Assembly (NCBI GenBank): GCA_013298205.1
Contig: JAAFJZ010000007.1
Coordinates: 1-19,151, forward strand
Direction of reading: 5' to 3'
Length of the DNA stretch: 19,151 bases
Source of the DNA: Cytophagales bacterium
GTDB taxonomy: Bacteria > Bacteroidota > Bacteroidia > Cytophagales > UBA9547
Positions 6,203 through 13,431 of this stretch are shown here, one piece after another. Under the pieces are notes generated by a model. That model searched no databases and was not told the DNA's origin. It saw only the letters and a program-made list of their open reading frames with translations. The first letter of the stretch is position 1. Every line of letters starts with the position of its first letter. A program made the translations under genes and the position numbers.

Positions 6203-7456
6203 TTGCTCAGCAAAATAATTCATACTTTTTTATTCCAAGGTATTTCGGCTATTCTAGGTTTTTTATTAGTTGTTATTACCTCACAAGAGTTAGGAGCAGA
6301 AGGCAAGGGTCAAATTAGTTTATTTACTGCTTCTTTTACCTTTTTCATCAATCTTTGCCAAATGGTAGGAGGAAGTGCATTGATTTATTATGGAAATAGA
6401 ATTCCCATTCGCCCTATTTTAATACTCAGTTATTCTTGGTCATTTTTATTAACCATCATTATTTATCCTATTTTATTTTACTTTAAAGTAGAATATGCTT
6501 TTTGGATTTGCATGACGGGATTTGTTTATAATTTACTCTCTATTAACCTAAGTATTTTGCTTGCCAATCAAAAATTTGAACTGCACAACTGGCTCAAAAC
6601 ATCGATTTATATATTTCATTTTTGTATCTTTTTATTTATTATTTATGTTTTAGGAATCAAAAAAATGGATTTTTATTGTGTTTCACTTAATATTTCATTG
6701 CTTTTTGTTTGGATTTTTTCTTTTGTAAAGGTTTTGCAATTTGAATCTGCAAAATATATTGATAAATTAACAGTGCTTAAAACTCTTTTAAAAGGAGGTG
6801 TAACGACTCAGATTGCAAATTTTTTTTCATTGTTAACTGTACGTTTTAACTTATATATTATTGCATTTTATTTAGGTGATGCCGAAGTAGGAAGGTTTTC
6901 AAATGCTATTGCACTTGGAGAAATATTGTGGATAGTAAATAATAGCGTTAGTATAGTACAATATGCAAAAATCTCTGCCCATTCCAATTCAAAATTCCAT
7001 AAACTAATTACTATCAAATCATTAAGACTTACATTTTTTCCTGTTTTATTGGGTTCTTTGCTAATTGGTTTATTTCCAGATAGTTTGTTTGTATTTATTT
7101 TTGGTAAAGATTTTCAAGGTTTACACAAAATTACTTCTTGTATATTACCCGGAATCGTAATTTTTTCTTTATCCAATATTTTTGCACATTACTTCTCTGG
7201 AATTGGCAAATTTAATTACAGTGTTTGGATTTCAATATTGGGTTTAATAGTACTAGTGGTTGCTGATTTTGTTTTTTTACCCATTTGGGGCTTGAAAGGA
7301 GCTGCTTTGGCAGGAAGTATTTCCTATATTTTTATGACAATGAGCTTTGCAATTTGCTTTAAAAAAGAATCTAATGTTAGCTGGAGAAGAATTTTAATTC
7401 CTGAATTAAAATTAAAAGGTTTATTTAAAAAATCAAATTTTAAAAATTTAGCCTAA
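6203..7456 (+). CDS. Wzx-like polysaccharide flippase (MATE/Wzx membrane protein family)
   Basis: This is a 417-residue, highly hydrophobic protein with about 12 membrane spans. The N-terminus is typical of the oligosaccharide flippase family (SKIIHTFLFQGISAILGFLL, then TSQELGAEGKGQISLFTASF). Midway is a repeat-like second half (LKTLLKGGVTTQIANFFSLLTVRFNLYIIAFYLGDAEVGRFSNAIALGE), followed by the late motif IFGKDFQGL. Such proteins move undecaprenyl-linked oligosaccharides across the inner membrane. No glycosyltransferases flank it here, so the glycan is unknown. The start is TTG at 6203: an in-frame TAG lies two codons upstream and no ATG is near. It is 33 bases downstream of the kinase gene. 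Its stop overlaps the stop of the opposing gene by 4 bases. Confidence 0.85.
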   Translation: MLSKIIHTFLFQGISAILGFLLVVITSQELGAEGKGQISLFTASFTFFINLCQMVGGSALIYYGNRIPIRPILILSYSWSFLLTIIIYPILFYFKVEYAFWICMTGFVYNLLSINLSILLANQKFELHNWLKTSIYIFHFCIFLFIIYVLGIKKMDFYCVSLNISLLFVWIFSFVKVLQFESAKYIDKLTVLKTLLKGGVTTQIANFFSLLTVRFNLYIIAFYLGDAEVGRFSNAIALGEILWIVNNSVSIVQYAKISAHSNSKFHKLITIKSLRLTFFPVLLGSLLIGLFPDSLFVFIFGKDFQGLHKITSCILPGIVIFSLSNIFAHYFSGIGKFNYSVWISILGLIVLVVADFVFLPIWGLKGAALAGSISYIFMTMSFAICFKKESNVSWRRILIPELKLKGLFKKSNFKNLA

Positions 7457-8736
7457 TTTAAACAAGATTCTAGTTCTCCTTTCCATTTCACAAAGCCTTC
7501 TACAAGATTAGAATATTCATGTTTAATTCGTTGAAAATTTTCATCAGAAGAGTTAATGTAAGCTGTTTTATTCTCTACTTTTATAGTGCCAATGATATCT
7601 TCAATTTTTTTTAAGCCTAACTTAACTACTCCTATATCTTTTACATAATGCCATATATATGTTGCTTCCTTAGTGTTAAGAGTTTCCCAAACGACATGGT
7701 AATTTTTCTCGCCTTCAATCAAAAAAATACATGAAAAATTGGGTTTGATTATATACCTGATTTTCATTGTATTATATGCATGTTTACTGGAAAGGAAACG
7801 AAATTGCTTGTAATGTTTCGCATTTGTAATTAAAAGCAAATCTTCAAGAAAATCTTTTTCATTTTTATAAAAAGTACTTGATTTTACTTTCTCATCTGTT
7901 AAAGTATCAAAATATTCATCCATTGTAAAAAGAGATTTGTCTATTTCAATATCAATTTTCTTTTTCGTCAAACTTTTCACAAACTCAAATTTCACACTAT
8001 CTATCAAATCTTTGTTAATTCGACCAATTTCTGTAGATTCTGCCAATGTTTCGCTCACTTCGCTATAATCTTGTAGTTTAATTTTTAGATTGACTTCAAT
8101 TTTTTTTGTTTTCAAAACATTAGCGAAGTAATTTTTTAGAGCATCAAATTCTTCTCTAATTTCATAATTAATTATTTGTATTTCGAGGCTTTTATTGAGT
8201 TGAGGAATGTATTTTTCAAATGAAACACAACCAAACTGAAATCGGATGTTTTTTATGGGTACAGAAAAAGTATCATGAATATAAGTTACAATAGGTTCTA
8301 TTTTGCTAAAATCAGGTTCAAAAATTTGTCCCTTTTGCAAAACATCAATCTCTTTCATTTTAGGTTTAAAAATTTGTGGTTCAATACTTCCTTTTAAAGT
8401 AAATAATAAACCTTCTGTATCAATGTTTTTAAAGAAAATTGTTTCAATTTCCTTAAGTTTGGAGGCAAGCAAAATTTGGTGTTGAGGGAAAACCTTATTG
8501 CCAGAACCATAATTTTTAACTGACACAATTAGTTTTTTGTCATTGGGTAAATAATTTACAACTTTCACAAGCCAAAACGCAGGAGATTTAAAACTTTTGA
8601 CATAGTTTGGTAAACCAAGGTTTTGAAGATCAATAAATATATAATCTACAAAAAAGGCTTTATCCTCCAAAAAATTCAAAATAAGCTCTTGACCAATCAA
8701 ATTATTGTTTTTAATAGTTAACAAATAAAAATGCAA
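7453..8736 (-). CDS. Uncharacterised 427-residue protein
   Basis: I do not recognise this protein, the only gene on the minus strand. It is soluble, with no signal peptide or clear membrane segment, and mixes alpha and beta stretches. Residues 1-130 alternate strands and helices (FVDYIFIDLQNLGLPNYVK, AFWLVKVVNYLPNDKKLIVSVKN). Residues 180-300 are charged and helical. Residues 307-372 look like a compact conserved domain: KHYKQFRFLSSKHAYNTM, then FSCIFLIEGEKNYHVVWETL and KEATYIWHYVKD, with several His residues (308, 319, 347) and a WETL/YIWH pair. The start must be TTG (8734-8736), as no ATG occurs before residue 126. It is convergent with the flippase gene. It could be a Bacteroidota-specific nucleic-acid or nucleotide enzyme, but nothing visible proves that. 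Confidence 0.7.
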   Translation of the reverse strand: MHFYLLTIKNNNLIGQELILNFLEDKAFFVDYIFIDLQNLGLPNYVKSFKSPAFWLVKVVNYLPNDKKLIVSVKNYGSGNKVFPQHQILLASKLKEIETIFFKNIDTEGLLFTLKGSIEPQIFKPKMKEIDVLQKGQIFEPDFSKIEPIVTYIHDTFSVPIKNIRFQFGCVSFEKYIPQLNKSLEIQIINYEIREEFDALKNYFANVLKTKKIEVNLKIKLQDYSEVSETLAESTEIGRINKDLIDSVKFEFVKSLTKKKIDIEIDKSLFTMDEYFDTLTDEKVKSSTFYKNEKDFLEDLLLITNAKHYKQFRFLSSKHAYNTMKIRYIIKPNFSCIFLIEGEKNYHVVWETLNTKEATYIWHYVKDIGVVKLGLKKIEDIIGTIKVENKTAYINSSDENFQRIKHEYSNLVEGFVKWKGELESCLN

Positions 8737-8742
8737 TTTATA

Positions 8743-8750
8743 GAAATATA
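8743..8750 (-). promoter_or_regulatory. Possible -7 element for the minus-strand gene
   Basis: On the minus strand this reads TATATTTC, seven of eight matches to TAnnTTTG. A TTG lies about 25 bases upstream, longer than usual spacing. It sits only 6 bases before the proposed TTG start, so the message would be leaderless or nearly so. Weak. Confidence 0.25.
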
Positions 8751-8807
8751 ATTTTTTAATTCATATTGAAAATTGCAATAAAGTAATATGTAAAAAAGAA
8801 TTAGCCC

Positions 8808-8815
8808 TAAATTTG
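8808..8815 (+). promoter_or_regulatory. -7 promoter element for the lipoprotein-bestrophin operon
   Basis: TAAATTTG is a perfect TAnnTTTG match. No TTG occurs at the right distance upstream, so the -33 region is poor. Transcription would start near 8822, about 39 bases before the ATG at 8861. The element overlaps the earlier TTG at 8813, which argues against that codon as the start of translation. Confidence 0.4.
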
Positions 8816-8860
8816 TTTTATTTAGCATTTTTTCCAATAATTGCAAACCTTAAGAAAATA

Positions 8861-9424
8861 ATGCCTAAAATTAAATCTGCAAACACCTTTTTTTTAATCA
8901 TTTTTAGCTTTTCTGCACTTATTTTTCAGTCTTGTAGAATGAAAAATAAAGTACTACATGAAAAACTAGTTGATGAACACGCATTAATGGAAAAACAGCT
9001 TCAAGTTATTATTGCTAAGCATGATAGTTTGGAATCACATTATATGATTATGATTGAAAAGCGTTTGAATAAACTCGAAAACATAATAAATTCTAAAGTT
9101 TTGAAAACAGCTCCAATTGCAGTTTATTCTGATGAAACAAAACAAGACTCTTTATCCATAGATTCTTTAAAAGCTCCTAATGTTGATATAGTACAAACCA
9201 AATCTTTGTTTGCAGTCGGTCCATTAATAGTTCAACACAAAGAATTAATAGAGGAATATAAAATTTTAATTGAAAATCATAAAGAACTTTTAAATGAATC
9301 AGAACACGGAAACGTAAATCTGAGAGAAATAGAAGAATTTGATAAAAAATTGATTAAAAAAGAAAAATCAATAAGTAAAAAACACGATAAAATTATAGAA
9401 ACTACAGCACCTGTATTATTCTAA
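8861..9424 (+). CDS. Coiled-coil lipoprotein of unknown function
   Basis: The protein has 187 residues from the ATG at 8861. A longer frame begins at TTG 8813, but the ATG gives a proper lipoprotein signal: basic start, hydrophobic FFLIIFSFSALIF and lipobox FQSC with Cys25. The mature part is highly charged and almost entirely helical. It has heptad-like stretches at residues 27-80 (HEKLVDEHALMEKQLQVIIAKHDSLES) and 125-180 (VQHKELIEEYKILIENHKELL, then EFDKKLIKKEKSISKKHDKII). The two helical arms are joined by a Ser/Asp-rich linker, suggesting a hairpin or a rod anchored in a membrane. The stop and the next start share a base (TAATG), so translation is coupled with the bestrophin gene. A role as an accessory subunit of that channel is an inference. 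I do not recognise the family. Confidence 0.8.
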   Translation: MPKIKSANTFFLIIFSFSALIFQSCRMKNKVLHEKLVDEHALMEKQLQVIIAKHDSLESHYMIMIEKRLNKLENIINSKVLKTAPIAVYSDETKQDSLSIDSLKAPNVDIVQTKSLFAVGPLIVQHKELIEEYKILIENHKELLNESEHGNVNLREIEEFDKKLIKKEKSISKKHDKIIETTAPVLF

Positions 9425-10335
9425 TGGCAAAAGACGACTCACAATACTCATTATACGGAAAAGAAAATAGCAAAACACCTATTTGGTTTGCTGTTATTTT
9501 TGATTTTTGGAAAACCCGAACACTCAAAAGACTCTCTATGAGCGTAATTTTTGTAGGGATTTATACCTTTTTGTGCGATTACGCTGAAAATGAAATCTTC
9601 CATATAGATTTTAAACCTCCTCCTACTATATATTCACTTCTAGGAATTGTATTGGGTTTATTATTGGTATTTCGTACAAACACGGCTTATGATAGGTGGT
9701 GGTCTGGAAGAATATTATTGAGCACTTTAAGTAACAATGGCAGAAATTTTGCTATCAAACTTCATTCTATTTTGCCAATAGATGATATTTTAAATAGAAC
9801 TTTTTTTGCTAAAATGATTTCTAATCATGCATTTGCAATGAAAGAAAACTTACGTGGAGGCGTTAAAATAGAAGAATTGCAATCGGTAGAAGAAGGTGAT
9901 TTAGATAAGCTAAAACGAGTTTATCATATACCGAATGAAATTACTTCCTTGCTATGCAAAAGATTAAATAAGCTATACAAAGAAGGTGTAATTACGGATG
10001 TACAAGCTCTTGATATGTTTAAATACATTGACATTGCCACAGAAGTAGTAGGAAGCTGCGAAAGAATACGAACCTCTCCAGTTCCATTTTCTTATTCTAT
10101 ACACCTTAAAAAATTTATTTTCTTTTTTACTTTAATTTTGCCATTTGGATTTATCCATGACTTAGGTTATTGGTCTGTAATTGTTATCATGTTAATTTTC
10201 TATGCATTAGTAGGTTTGGAAGCAATAGGTGAAGAAATAGAAGATCCTTTCGGACAAGATGAAAACGATTTGCCTATAGATGGCGTATGTAAATCTATTC
10301 GTAACAGTGTAAATGCACTTTTGTTGCCTAAATAA
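9424..10335 (+). CDS. Bestrophin family ion channel
   Basis: The 303-residue inner-membrane protein belongs to the bestrophin/UPF0187 family, pentameric channels that conduct chloride in animals and cations in some bacterial members. Signatures: the IPxW-like start TPIWFAVIFDFWKTRT, helix one at about residues 38-53, then SLLGIVLGLLLVFRTNTAYDRWW with FRTNTAYDRWW at 83-93, the most diagnostic motif. Near the end come RIRTSPVPFSYSIHLKKFIFFF, LPFGFIHDLGYWSV, and GLEAIGEEIEDPFGQDENDLP from 264. All family landmarks are present and the length is normal. The ATG overlaps the stop of the lipoprotein gene by one base. Ion selectivity cannot be told from the sequence. Confidence 0.92.
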   Translation: MAKDDSQYSLYGKENSKTPIWFAVIFDFWKTRTLKRLSMSVIFVGIYTFLCDYAENEIFHIDFKPPPTIYSLLGIVLGLLLVFRTNTAYDRWWSGRILLSTLSNNGRNFAIKLHSILPIDDILNRTFFAKMISNHAFAMKENLRGGVKIEELQSVEEGDLDKLKRVYHIPNEITSLLCKRLNKLYKEGVITDVQALDMFKYIDIATEVVGSCERIRTSPVPFSYSIHLKKFIFFFTLILPFGFIHDLGYWSVIVIMLIFYALVGLEAIGEEIEDPFGQDENDLPIDGVCKSIRNSVNALLLPK

Positions 10336-10354
10336 ATGATAAATTTAACTTTAG

Positions 10355-10362
10355 TAGTTTTG
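10355..10362 (+). promoter_or_regulatory. Possible -7 element before the small secreted protein gene
   Basis: TAGTTTTG matches TAnnTTTG, but the closest TTG upstream ends 28 bases away, too far for a good -33 element. If real, it gives the genes at 10405 and 10827 their own promoter, separate from the bestrophin operon. Confidence 0.25.
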
Positions 10363-10404
10363 AAACCTTTTTTTTAAAACTGTTAAAAAACTTACTTTCT
10401 CATT

Positions 10405-10821
10405 TTGAAACTCAAATACCTTTTCTTCGCTTTTTTTTATTTTTTTATTTTAAAGTTCACAAATCCCATTTGTGGTCAAAACAGAAAAAGCACCCATACC
10501 TATCATGAAAAAACATCTTCAACCGATTTAAGTCCAGACCATAAATCGTTAGTAAAGAAAAAGTATATTCCTATTTTTATTTCCACTGAATCTTCACGAA
10601 AAGTACTTTATGGAAACGGTTGTGCGCTGGAAGTAACCCGAAAAATGGGTTTTGAGTTTACAGTAATGACCAGCATGGAAAGAGAAAAATATGGCTCAGG
10701 ATTCTGGACAAATATATGGTCTAGTATGAAACTTACTTTTAAAAATGGTCCATTTTGGAGAGGTTCTGCTCAGAAAAAAATAAATAATTGCCGCAAAATG
10801 TCTGGCGATTTTGTAGGTTAG
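10405..10821 (+). CDS. Small secreted protein of unknown function
   Basis: The 138-residue protein starts at TTG 10405; an in-frame TAA lies seven codons upstream and no ATG is near. Residues 1-24 form a strong signal peptide (MKLKYLFFAFFYFFILKFTNPICGQ), with cleavage expected around residue 24. The mature part opens with a Ser/Thr/His-rich linker. It then has a folded-looking region from about residue 55: IPIFISTESSRKVLYGNGCALEVTRKMGFEFTVM, followed by two Trp-containing blocks, SGFWTNIWSSMKLTF and GPFWRG. The two mature Cys (CALEV and NNCRK) could form a disulfide. No known domain is recognised. It lies 5 bases upstream of the M48 protease gene, so the two are probably co-translated and may act in the same envelope process. 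Confidence 0.7.
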   Translation: MKLKYLFFAFFYFFILKFTNPICGQNRKSTHTYHEKTSSTDLSPDHKSLVKKKYIPIFISTESSRKVLYGNGCALEVTRKMGFEFTVMTSMEREKYGSGFWTNIWSSMKLTFKNGPFWRGSAQKKINNCRKMSGDFVG

Positions 10822-10826
10822 TTTGT

Positions 10827-11624
10827 ATGATGTTAAAGTTTTATCAATCGATACTTTTATCAATAACACTTTTTCTTTTTTCTGCTTGTGGATCAGCAGT
10901 TAGCTATTTACCTATAGAAATAGATAAAAACCTTGGGGCTACTTATTCTGCCCAAATAGAAGCCAACACGCTACAATATAATATTTTAGAAAAAGAAAAG
11001 AACGAAAAAGCATATCTTTATTTAGAAAATTTGGTAAAACAAATTCTTAATTCTTCATCAATTAATTATAAAAATGATTTTGTTTATCAAATTAAAATCA
11101 TCAAAGATGACAGTATTTTAAATGCATTTTGTGTAGCAGGAGGTTACATTTATGTTTATACTGGAATAATAAAATTTCTAGATTCTGACCATCAATTGGC
11201 TGGAGTTTTGGCTCATGAAATCGCTCATGCAGAACGCAGGCACACAACAATTCAAATGGCAAAATCAGTAGGTGTGAGTTTGTTAATATCTTATTTTTTA
11301 GGAAACGATTTTGGAGGAATGACTTCAATATTAAATAATCTGATTGGTTTAGGTTTTAGTCGTTTAGATGAAAGCGAAGCAGATAAATGGGCTGTTCAAT
11401 ACCTTTCAGAAACTAAATATGACCCAAGAGGAGTGGCTTATTTTTTTGAGAAAATGATTAAAAAAGGTAAAGACGCTTCAGTGCCAGCTTTTTTAAGCAC
11501 TCATCCCAATTCTGACGATAGAATAAAAGCTATTTATAACACTTGGAAAGAATTAGGAAGCAAAACAGGGAAATCAAACCCAGAAGAATATCAGAATTTC
11601 AAAAATCTTTTTAAAAATATTTAA
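10827..11624 (+). CDS. M48 family metalloprotease, lipoprotein
   Basis: The protein has 265 residues from the ATG at 10827 (a second ATG follows at once). A longer frame from 10788 would overlap the previous gene and spoil the signal sequence. The lipobox is FSAC with Cys21, so the mature enzyme is lipid-anchored on the periplasmic side. The peptidase core has NAFCVAGGYIYVYTGI (99-114), then the zinc motif HEIAH (130-134) with catalytic Glu131, and the third ligand Glu182 in DESEADKWAV. The late family motif STHPNSDDRI is present. The layout resembles single-domain M48C enzymes such as LoiP and the protease part of BepA, which work in outer-membrane protein quality control; it lacks the TPR tail of BepA. 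A role in envelope proteostasis is likely. The substrate is unknown. Confidence 0.9.
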   Translation: MMLKFYQSILLSITLFLFSACGSAVSYLPIEIDKNLGATYSAQIEANTLQYNILEKEKNEKAYLYLENLVKQILNSSSINYKNDFVYQIKIIKDDSILNAFCVAGGYIYVYTGIIKFLDSDHQLAGVLAHEIAHAERRHTTIQMAKSVGVSLLISYFLGNDFGGMTSILNNLIGLGFSRLDESEADKWAVQYLSETKYDPRGVAYFFEKMIKKGKDASVPAFLSTHPNSDDRIKAIYNTWKELGSKTGKSNPEEYQNFKNLFKNI

Positions 11625-11855
11625 GCTTGGATTAGTAAAATTATATTTCAAATTCATCTTTAAAAAATTTAATTTTAATTAAAAAATATTTTACAAATCT
11701 AAAGAGAAGTTGAAATGTAGAATAAATGATTAAAACATTGTGTTCACGTAAAATACTAAAGTTTACTTCTTTACGTTTATTTAAAATAATTTCATTTATT
11801 TGTTAAAATTTTTTTAAATAAAATTTAGTTATTAAAAATCTAAAATATCAAACAT

Positions 11856-13256
11856 TTGTACAAACGTTTTTTGGTTAGCTTGTCAGTTTTGATTGTTTCT
11901 GCAAGTATGTATGCTTGTATGTCTTTTTATCAACAAAACCTCAAATTCAATATCGCTTTTAATAAAGGAGAACTTGATATAGCACGAAACATACTTTTAA
12001 GCGACAAAAGAGCTGAAAAAAGAAATAGCAAATTATTGTTCTACTTAAATAAAGGTACTGTAGATTTTATGCTCAAAAATGAATATGCGAGCAATGAAAG
12101 TTTTGAAAAAGCGTATGTTTTTGGGCAAGATTATCAAAAAAATGTATTTGATTATACAGCACCTTATTTTTTAAATGCTTCTTTTTCTGAGTATCAAGGT
12201 GAAAATTTTGAAATGCTTTACATTCATTATTATAAAGCATTAAATTACTTAATGGTAGAAAAAAATGAAGAAGCTTTGGTAGAGTGTAAAAGAATGGACA
12301 TTAAGCTTAACCAATTGGCTGACAAATCTGTATCTAGCAAAAAATACACAAAAGATGCTTTTATTCACCTTCTTATGGGGTTAATTTACGAAGCTAATTT
12401 TGATTTGAATAATGCTTTTATTTCTTATAGAAATGCATATTTTGCATATAAAGAATTCGAAGAACCCATTTTAGGAGTAGCCGCTCCATTACAGCTCAAA
12501 CAAGATATACTGAGAACAGCTCATTTAGTAGGTTTTACAAGTGAAAAAGAGTATTTTGAAAAAGAATTTGGAATCAAATACAAACACAATATTCAAAAAG
12601 ATAAAGGCGAGTTGATATATTTTTGGCAAAATGGGCTAGGGCCTGTAAAAGACCAAATTGCTATTGATTTTATTATTACACCTGGAGGAAATGGCATTTT
12701 TATTTTTAATAACCAGGAATTGGGACTTTCTTTTAGCATACCTTTTCCAACAGAAAATTCGAAATCAATAGCCAGTTTAAGTTTTATAAGAGTAGCATTT
12801 CCAAAATACATGGAAAGAATGAATGTGATTCAAAAAGCCAATTTGGGGTATTTTCAAAATGAATATCCACTTCAAATTTGTCAAAATGTAAATAATGTAG
12901 CTTTTAGATCTTTAAAAGATAGAATGTTGCTTGAAATAGGACAAGGATTATCAAGGCTAGTGTTAAAAAAAGTGGCCGAAGCTGCATTGCGAACTCAAAA
13001 TGGGTATGCTGGTGCAGGTTTAAGCATTATAAACGCTATTACTGAACAAGCTGATACAAGAAATTGGCAAACTTTACCTCATGATATTTATTACGCCAGA
13101 GTATCTTTACCAGAAGGAAACCAAAAAATTAACTTGAAAACAATAAGCGAATCAGGTAACAAATCAATAGATCAAACTTTTAAAATCAATAAATCTAGAA
13201 TGAGTTTTGGATTTTATCATAATATTGATAATAATTCAACAGCAATAAATCAATAA
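11856..13256 (+). CDS. COG3014-like TPR-type lipoprotein
   Basis: The 466-residue protein starts at TTG 11856. An in-frame TAA lies five codons upstream, and the next Met (residue 18) would destroy the signal peptide. The signal ends in the lipobox MYAC (Cys21). Residues 25-230 are helical and repeat-like in the manner of TPRs: FNKGELDIARNILLSD, YLNKGTVDFMLKNEYASNESFEKAY, HYYKALNYLMVEKNEEALVECKRMD, LLMGLIYEANFDLNNAFISYRNAY. Residues 250-350 are a beta-rich domain. The C-terminal block ADTRNWQTLPHDIYYARVSLPEG (399-421) is characteristic of a widespread family (COG3014) often found near envelope lipoproteins. The TPR part suggests scaffolding of an envelope complex. The 231-base gap upstream is AT-rich and shows no convincing promoter. 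It is probably its own transcription unit. Confidence 0.75.
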   Translation: MYKRFLVSLSVLIVSASMYACMSFYQQNLKFNIAFNKGELDIARNILLSDKRAEKRNSKLLFYLNKGTVDFMLKNEYASNESFEKAYVFGQDYQKNVFDYTAPYFLNASFSEYQGENFEMLYIHYYKALNYLMVEKNEEALVECKRMDIKLNQLADKSVSSKKYTKDAFIHLLMGLIYEANFDLNNAFISYRNAYFAYKEFEEPILGVAAPLQLKQDILRTAHLVGFTSEKEYFEKEFGIKYKHNIQKDKGELIYFWQNGLGPVKDQIAIDFIITPGGNGIFIFNNQELGLSFSIPFPTENSKSIASLSFIRVAFPKYMERMNVIQKANLGYFQNEYPLQICQNVNNVAFRSLKDRMLLEIGQGLSRLVLKKVAEAALRTQNGYAGAGLSIINAITEQADTRNWQTLPHDIYYARVSLPEGNQKINLKTISESGNKSIDQTFKINKSRMSFGFYHNIDNNSTAINQ

Positions 13257-13272
13257 TTAAAATGATTTAAAG

Positions 13273-13295
13273 AAATGAATGATTGATATTCATTT
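13273..13295 (+). terminator. Possible weak terminator hairpin after the COG3014-like gene
   Basis: AAATGAAT at 13273-13280 and ATTCATTT at 13288-13295 form an 8-bp stem with a 7-base loop. A T-run occurs only about 24 bases further on, so the structure is not a typical intrinsic terminator. Confidence 0.2.
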
Positions 13296-13363
13296 ATAAT
13301 TATTTAAATTTAAACTTCATTTTTTTTGTTTACCCAAAAAAATCAATTTTACATACTATGTAT

Positions 13364-13394
13364 TTGAAGGCTGAAGGTTTTTTATCTACATTTG
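13364..13394 (+). promoter_or_regulatory. Bacteroidota-type promoter of lpd
   Basis: TTG at 13364-13366 and TACATTTG at 13387-13394 are 20 bases apart, a full match to the primary Bacteroidota promoter. The expected start site near 13401 leaves about 30 bases of leader before the ATG at 13432. Confidence 0.65.
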
Positions 13395-13431
13395 CCTTTT
13401 ATATACTGATTATTTAACAGAACAAAATAAA

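Noticed and set aside
8813..8860. TTG start for the coiled-coil lipoprotein
   Set aside because: The codon overlaps a perfect TAAATTTG promoter element at 8808-8815. The ATG at 8861 gives the better lipoprotein signal.
10788..10826. Upstream extension of the M48 protease gene
   Set aside because: It would overlap the preceding gene and put 13 non-signal residues in front of a clean lipoprotein signal peptide starting at the ATG 10827.
11855..11864. Palindrome TTTGTACAAA over the start codon of the COG3014-like gene
   Set aside because: A 10-base palindrome is easily expected by chance in AT-rich DNA and has no second copy nearby.
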